Shown: piece by piece, positions 31,285 to 35,167 of the stretch
Layout: every line of letters begins with the position of its first letter
How positions within the stretch are numbered: position 1 is the first letter of the stretch
NCBI GenBank assembly: GCA_025451875.1
Contig: JANWJQ010000015.1
Span: forward strand, 1 to 35,167
DNA from: Rhizomicrobium sp.
Lineage (GTDB): Bacteria; Pseudomonadota; Alphaproteobacteria; Micropepsales; Micropepsaceae
Reading direction: 5' to 3'
DNA: 35,167 nucleotides
Notes under the pieces: generated by a model
The model's database searches: none
The model's input: the letters and a program-made list of their open reading frames with translations, nothing else
Told to the model about the DNA's origin: nothing
Position numbers and translations under genes: made by a program

Positions 31285-34200
31285 TTACAGAATCTGCAGA
31301 ACGCGCTTGCGCTCAAACCGCTCCGTCAATAGCGGCATGATTATGAGGACCAGCGGCATTTGAATGATCAACCCCGAAATAATCGCAATGGCAAGGGGCT
31401 GCTGCATGGCCGAGCCCTGCCCCAGCCCAAGAGCCAAGGGGAATAACGCGAGTATCGCGGCCAACGTGGTCATTGCAATCGGACGAAATCTATTGGCGCC
31501 TGCCTGCAATCGCGCGACGCTCGTCGGGATCCCCTGCGCGATCAGCGTTTCGTATTCGGAAAAATAAAAGATAGCGACCTCGGTCACGATACCAACCACC
31601 ATGGTCATGCCCATCATGGCTGTAATGTTGAGTTCTGTTCCAGTGACCCAGAGACCCAAAAACACGGCCGGCATTGCAAGAAGCGGCATAAGAATGATCG
31701 GAATGGCGAAAGAAAAGCGCTCGTAAAGAAAAAGCAGCAGTGTAAACACCAAAAAGAACGCAGCAATGATTACCGCTATCAAGCCCTGAAAAGCAATTTG
31801 CTGCTGCTTATAAAGCCCGCCAAGCTCATAGTAGACCGATCCCGTCATCAGGCCGCTGTGATCGAGCGCCCGCTTGACGTCCGCGATCGTGCTTCCGAGA
31901 TCTCGTCCCTCGATGCGAGCTGTCACCGCGACCATCGTTTTAAGGTTCTCGCGGGTAATCTCTGGTTGTCCAGTGAGAATGCGAACCGTGGCGATCCGCG
32001 AGAGGGAGACCTTGTGACCATCCGGAGCGGCGATCAGGACATTCTTCAAATCGGGAATGGAGAGATGGCTGGCGTTCAGAGGCCAAACGCGTACGCCAAC
32101 CACCCGGTCACCCTTCTGCACTTCCGTTGCGACGGTTCCGGCTAAATAGATCTCCATCTGATTGGCAACGTCGGTGGGCGAAAGACCTTCCAAGCCGGCT
32201 CGCACAGGGTCAACGTCGATTGAGAGCCCATCGCCTGCCAGCACGACCCCGTCTTTGATTTCCGTAACACCGGAGATCTTTGAAATCAGCCGCGCCACCT
32301 TTGGTGCCAAAGCGCGCAGCTTAACTTCGTCGTCACCAAAGAGCTTTATCTCGATAGGCTGCGGGACTGCCGTTAAATCGCCAATGAGGTCCTCCATCAG
32401 CTGCGCGGTTTCAATGTTGAGACCGGGAACCTTCTGTTCCACCTGTTGTTGGATGCCTGCCATGACATCTTCAATATCGCGACGGGGGAGAGGCCTTAAG
32501 CGTATGAAGAAGTCTCCAGTATTGGCTTCCGTAAGACCTCCGCCCAATTGCGCGCCCGTCCGTCGTGAATAGGTTTGAACCTCTGGCGTCGCTCGAATGA
32601 TCTTTTCGACTTCGAGCAACATGTTATTTGTGTCAGGAAGGGACGTTCCCGGAGGCGCGATGTAGTCCAGAATAAAACCACCCTCATCCATGGTCGGCAT
32701 AAATCCCGTGCCAACCTGAAAATAAGCGAAGGAGCCAGCCGCCATAAGAACCGCAAGGCCGGCGACGACCAACAAAGGTTTCTCACGCGCCACGGTGAAC
32801 AGGTTTTTGTAGTGCCATAAGACACGTTCATAGATTGGTCCGACTTTGTGTTCGCGCTCCACATCCCGCTCATTCACAAGATAATCTGCGAGCAGAGGTA
32901 TGACGAACCAAGCAGCTATGAACGAAATGATCAGCGCGCTCGCCATGGTAAGGGACAGAGCTTTGAAGAAGGCCCCGGTCACGCCTGACAGAAACGCCAA
33001 CGGCAAGAATATGACGATTGTCGCTGATGACGATCCGGCCAATGGTCTCAGAAATTCCATGACCGCGTTGCGAATGGATTCGTGCTGATTGGTACCCGGC
33101 GCGAGCCTTCGAACGATTTGTTCAACCATTACGATCGCATCGTCGATGATGAGGCCAATGGCAGCGGCCATGCCGCCTAGAGTCATGATGTTGAAACTCA
33201 TGCCCAGCGCATAAAGCACCAGCACAGTTATCGCCAGAACGGCAGGTACAAATACAAGTACGATGCCTGTTATCTTGACGCTACGCAGAAATCCGAAGAG
33301 GACGAGAGCGGCGAGACCGATACCGATTAGGATTGCATCGCGAACGCTGCTGGCGGAGGCCAGGATGAGCTGACTTTGGTCGTACCAATTGTGAATTTGC
33401 AATCCTTGTGGCAATTTTGCGCTGTAGGTTTTTAAAGCATCAGCGACACCCTTTACGATTTGTACAGTGTTTCCATCCGGCTGCTGGAAAACCTGAACCA
33501 GCACGGCGCGACGTCCATCCGCCGTAACCAACGAATAGTTGGGCTGCGGCGCGACATGGATGATTGCGACGTCCGAGAGCCGGACAGCACCATTTGGACT
33601 GGAGCGAAGAATAGTCTGACCGATGTCGCTAATCGTGCGAAATCGCGAATCTGTGAGCGCCAAAAACAGTTTGTGCTCATCTTCGACGCGACCGACCACC
33701 TTGAGCACATTGGATTTGCCAAGCGCTGCCGTCACATCATCCAGCGTAAGACCGAAACTGGCGAGTAGTGCCGGCTCAACCGAGACGCGGTATTCGCGCA
33801 CCGCTCCGCCCTGAACATCCACCGACGCCACACCAGCAACCGCCGACAGCAGGGGTACGAGTTGATATTGGGCGATGTCGTGAAGCTGCATCTGGTCGAG
33901 CGAGCTGGATGTCAGGCTATACGCTGCGACAGGAAACACCGTCGGATTCATCTTTCGAGCGCTGAAGCTCGTGCCTTGAGGTAGATCAGGTAGAACCCGC
34001 GCGACAGCGGACTCGATCTGGAGCTCCGCGCGGTCCATATCGAGACCCCAATCGAAGCTCACAGAAAGCTCGGCGCTTCCTCGGCTGGTGGTCGAACGCA
34101 CGTCCAACACGCCTGGAACAGATCGAACAGCCTGCTCAACAGGGCGGGTGATCTGGGCGACCATGGCCTCTGCTGGCCTATCGCCCGCATCCAGAGTGAC

Positions 34201-34338
34201 GCGGACACGAGGAAACGCCACGTTCGGAAACAGAGCGACGGGCAAATTCAGGCCACTGATCACGCCCGCAATGGCGGCCACAATTAGAAGAAATAGAATT
34301 GAGCGGCGATGTCTCGACGCCCAGTGTGCCAGACCCAT
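31285..34338 (-). CDS. RND efflux transporter permease (AcrB/CzcA type)
   Basis: The 1017-residue protein is a proton-driven inner-membrane pump subunit. It has the usual order: N-terminal helix (ILFLLIVAAIAGVISGLNLPVA...), PN-PC porter domains, six helices, a second porter pair (after YFQVGTGFMPTMDEGGF) and six more helices. TM4 has GLIIDDAIVMVE near residues 395-405, the paired Asp needed for proton relay. The periplasmic start (LFPNVAFPRVRV) fits efflux of metals or small organic compounds; the substrate cannot be told. ATG 34338 is preferred; an in-frame TTG at 34344 overlaps the adaptor stop. Translation is coupled to the adaptor gene. No outer-membrane channel gene is in view. Confidence 0.92.
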   Translation of the reverse strand: MGLAHWASRHRRSILFLLIVAAIAGVISGLNLPVALFPNVAFPRVRVTLDAGDRPAEAMVAQITRPVEQAVRSVPGVLDVRSTTSRGSAELSVSFDWGLDMDRAELQIESAVARVLPDLPQGTSFSARKMNPTVFPVAAYSLTSSSLDQMQLHDIAQYQLVPLLSAVAGVASVDVQGGAVREYRVSVEPALLASFGLTLDDVTAALGKSNVLKVVGRVEDEHKLFLALTDSRFRTISDIGQTILRSSPNGAVRLSDVAIIHVAPQPNYSLVTADGRRAVLVQVFQQPDGNTVQIVKGVADALKTYSAKLPQGLQIHNWYDQSQLILASASSVRDAILIGIGLAALVLFGFLRSVKITGIVLVFVPAVLAITVLVLYALGMSFNIMTLGGMAAAIGLIIDDAIVMVEQIVRRLAPGTNQHESIRNAVMEFLRPLAGSSSATIVIFLPLAFLSGVTGAFFKALSLTMASALIISFIAAWFVIPLLADYLVNERDVEREHKVGPIYERVLWHYKNLFTVAREKPLLVVAGLAVLMAAGSFAYFQVGTGFMPTMDEGGFILDYIAPPGTSLPDTNNMLLEVEKIIRATPEVQTYSRRTGAQLGGGLTEANTGDFFIRLRPLPRRDIEDVMAGIQQQVEQKVPGLNIETAQLMEDLIGDLTAVPQPIEIKLFGDDEVKLRALAPKVARLISKISGVTEIKDGVVLAGDGLSIDVDPVRAGLEGLSPTDVANQMEIYLAGTVATEVQKGDRVVGVRVWPLNASHLSIPDLKNVLIAAPDGHKVSLSRIATVRILTGQPEITRENLKTMVAVTARIEGRDLGSTIADVKRALDHSGLMTGSVYYELGGLYKQQQIAFQGLIAVIIAAFFLVFTLLLFLYERFSFAIPIILMPLLAMPAVFLGLWVTGTELNITAMMGMTMVVGIVTEVAIFYFSEYETLIAQGIPTSVARLQAGANRFRPIAMTTLAAILALFPLALGLGQGSAMQQPLAIAIISGLIIQMPLVLIIMPLLTERFERKRVLQIL

Positions 34339-34340
34339 GG

Positions 34341-35167
34341 TCAATGCACCCGAACATGCATGCCGTCTTTGAGTGCGGCATTTCCGGAAACGACGACCTG
34401 GTCCCCCGCTTTGATCCCCTGAGAAATCAGCGCTTCATGTCCTGTGTCCAATGTAATGCGCACACCTTTGCGGTGCGCCTGATCCTGGGTTACGACAAAA
34501 ACGTATGGCCCATTTCCGTCCGTCATCAGGGCACTATGCGGCACCACAACACTTCTTATCGGAGCGAGCGCGATGTTGGCTTGAAGAACCGTGCCCAGCA
34601 CCAAGCTACTGGCCGTTCCCGCATTGACCAAAACGACAGCGTTCACGAGGCGACTTTTCGGGTCCATCATGCCGTCTATTGATTGAAGTTTGCCCCTTAA
34701 ATGGATGGACGAGTTTTGCGGTGAGTAAAGGTCTACCCCGTCGCCCGGTGCGACGCGGGCGGCATCGGATGGCTCCAGCCCGAGATCGACAACGAGCCAA
34801 TCACGCGTTGCTATGGAAGCGATAGTGGTGTTCGCCGGAACACGGTCGCCGCGCGATACGCTGACGGATGTCACAATGCCAGAAACACCCGCGCGAAGTA
34901 TCTGGGAGTCCGTTCCGGCACCGATCTGACGTTGCGCCGTGAGCGCGGTCTTCGCATCATCCAGAGATTTTATCGCGGCGGCGAGCTGACTGTTGGTGGC
35001 AAGTTGTTCCGCAAAAAGCTCGCGCGTATGCGCAAGATCTTTTTGTGCAAACGAGAGCGCCGAGCTTGCCTGCTGATACGTGACCAGCGCGCTGGGTGCC
35101 GTCCTCGCGGCGCCGATTGGATCGCCAGCCCGTACCACTTGCCCTGTTCTCGCAACGACCGACGTGA
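34341..35167 (-). CDS. RND efflux periplasmic adaptor (HlyD/MFP family), N-terminus beyond the window
   Basis: The frame is open to the window edge, so at least 275 residues are seen and the signal peptide is missing. It contains a lipoyl half-motif (TGQVVRAGDPIG), an alpha-helical hairpin (QQASSALSFAQKDLAHTREL to LDDAKTALTAQRQ), the second lipoyl half (LRAGVSGIVTSVSVSRGDRV) and a beta-barrel with a C-terminal membrane-proximal domain ending GNAALKDGMHVRVH. Such adaptors trimerise or hexamerise to join the permease to an outer-membrane channel. It overlaps the permease start by a few bases or abuts it. The GTG at 35138 is internal. Confidence 0.9.
   Translation of the reverse strand, partial: TSVVARTGQVVRAGDPIGAARTAPSALVTYQQASSALSFAQKDLAHTRELFAEQLATNSQLAAAIKSLDDAKTALTAQRQIGAGTDSQILRAGVSGIVTSVSVSRGDRVPANTTIASIATRDWLVVDLGLEPSDAARVAPGDGVDLYSPQNSSIHLRGKLQSIDGMMDPKSRLVNAVVLVNAGTASSLVLGTVLQANIALAPIRSVVVPHSALMTDGNGPYVFVVTQDQAHRKGVRITLDTGHEALISQGIKAGDQVVVSGNAALKDGMHVRVH

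Overview
The window is GC-rich DNA from a Gram-negative bacterium, most likely an alphaproteobacterium. This is inferred from the outer-membrane autotransporter, the RND efflux pump, codon use and the many short secreted proteins; nothing in the window fixes the genus. I saw no rRNA, tRNA, CRISPR array or intact insertion sequence. Function calls come from reading motifs, not from database searches.

Layout. 1-2952: small accessory genes (a zinc-ribbon protein, an unknown, a thiolase fragment, one secreted cysteine protein and a membrane HExxH protein with a disturbed 3' end). 3193-6342 (minus): a three-gene unit of an unusual sigma factor, a probable anti-sigma or adaptor protein and a membrane protein with a Lon (S16)-like domain that keeps a Ser and a Lys at the dyad positions. 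6667-11337 (plus): a tandem array of short secreted proteins, mostly one paralogous family (signal peptide, early Cys, a DRxTG motif, late Cys, C-terminal Phe), with three broken copies and a reused 5' cassette. 11577-15429: a membrane-anchored ClpB-like AAA+ protein whose C-terminal third resembles peptide chain release factor 2 without the GGQ domain, followed by an ankyrin protein. 15557-19585: a secreted unknown, a small membrane protein, an eight-repeat WD40 protein and a GT-C-like membrane protein.

19923-23057 (plus) is the strongest candidate for an undescribed system: a compact RiPP-like locus. It has a 98-residue precursor ending in overlapping Phe-x-Asn/Asp triplets, a radical SAM protein fused to a borosin-type tetrapyrrole methylase-like domain, and a putative Fe(II)/2-oxoglutarate oxygenase. 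The expected logic is aromatic cross-linking, backbone N-methylation and hydroxylation of one repetitive peptide. The product is inferred, not shown.

23679-27443 (minus): an AraC-type regulator upstream of a subtilisin-like autotransporter. 28149-29798: a Fic enzyme with an AbiEi-like N-terminal domain and an internal inhibitory motif, preceded by four 21-bp direct repeats in two pairs, each pair 31 bp apart. It is followed by a trinucleotide-biased tract and a convergent XRE regulator whose start codon lies in a perfect inverted repeat. 30702-35167 (minus): an RND adaptor (cut by the window edge), an RND permease and a DUF2127-like membrane protein.
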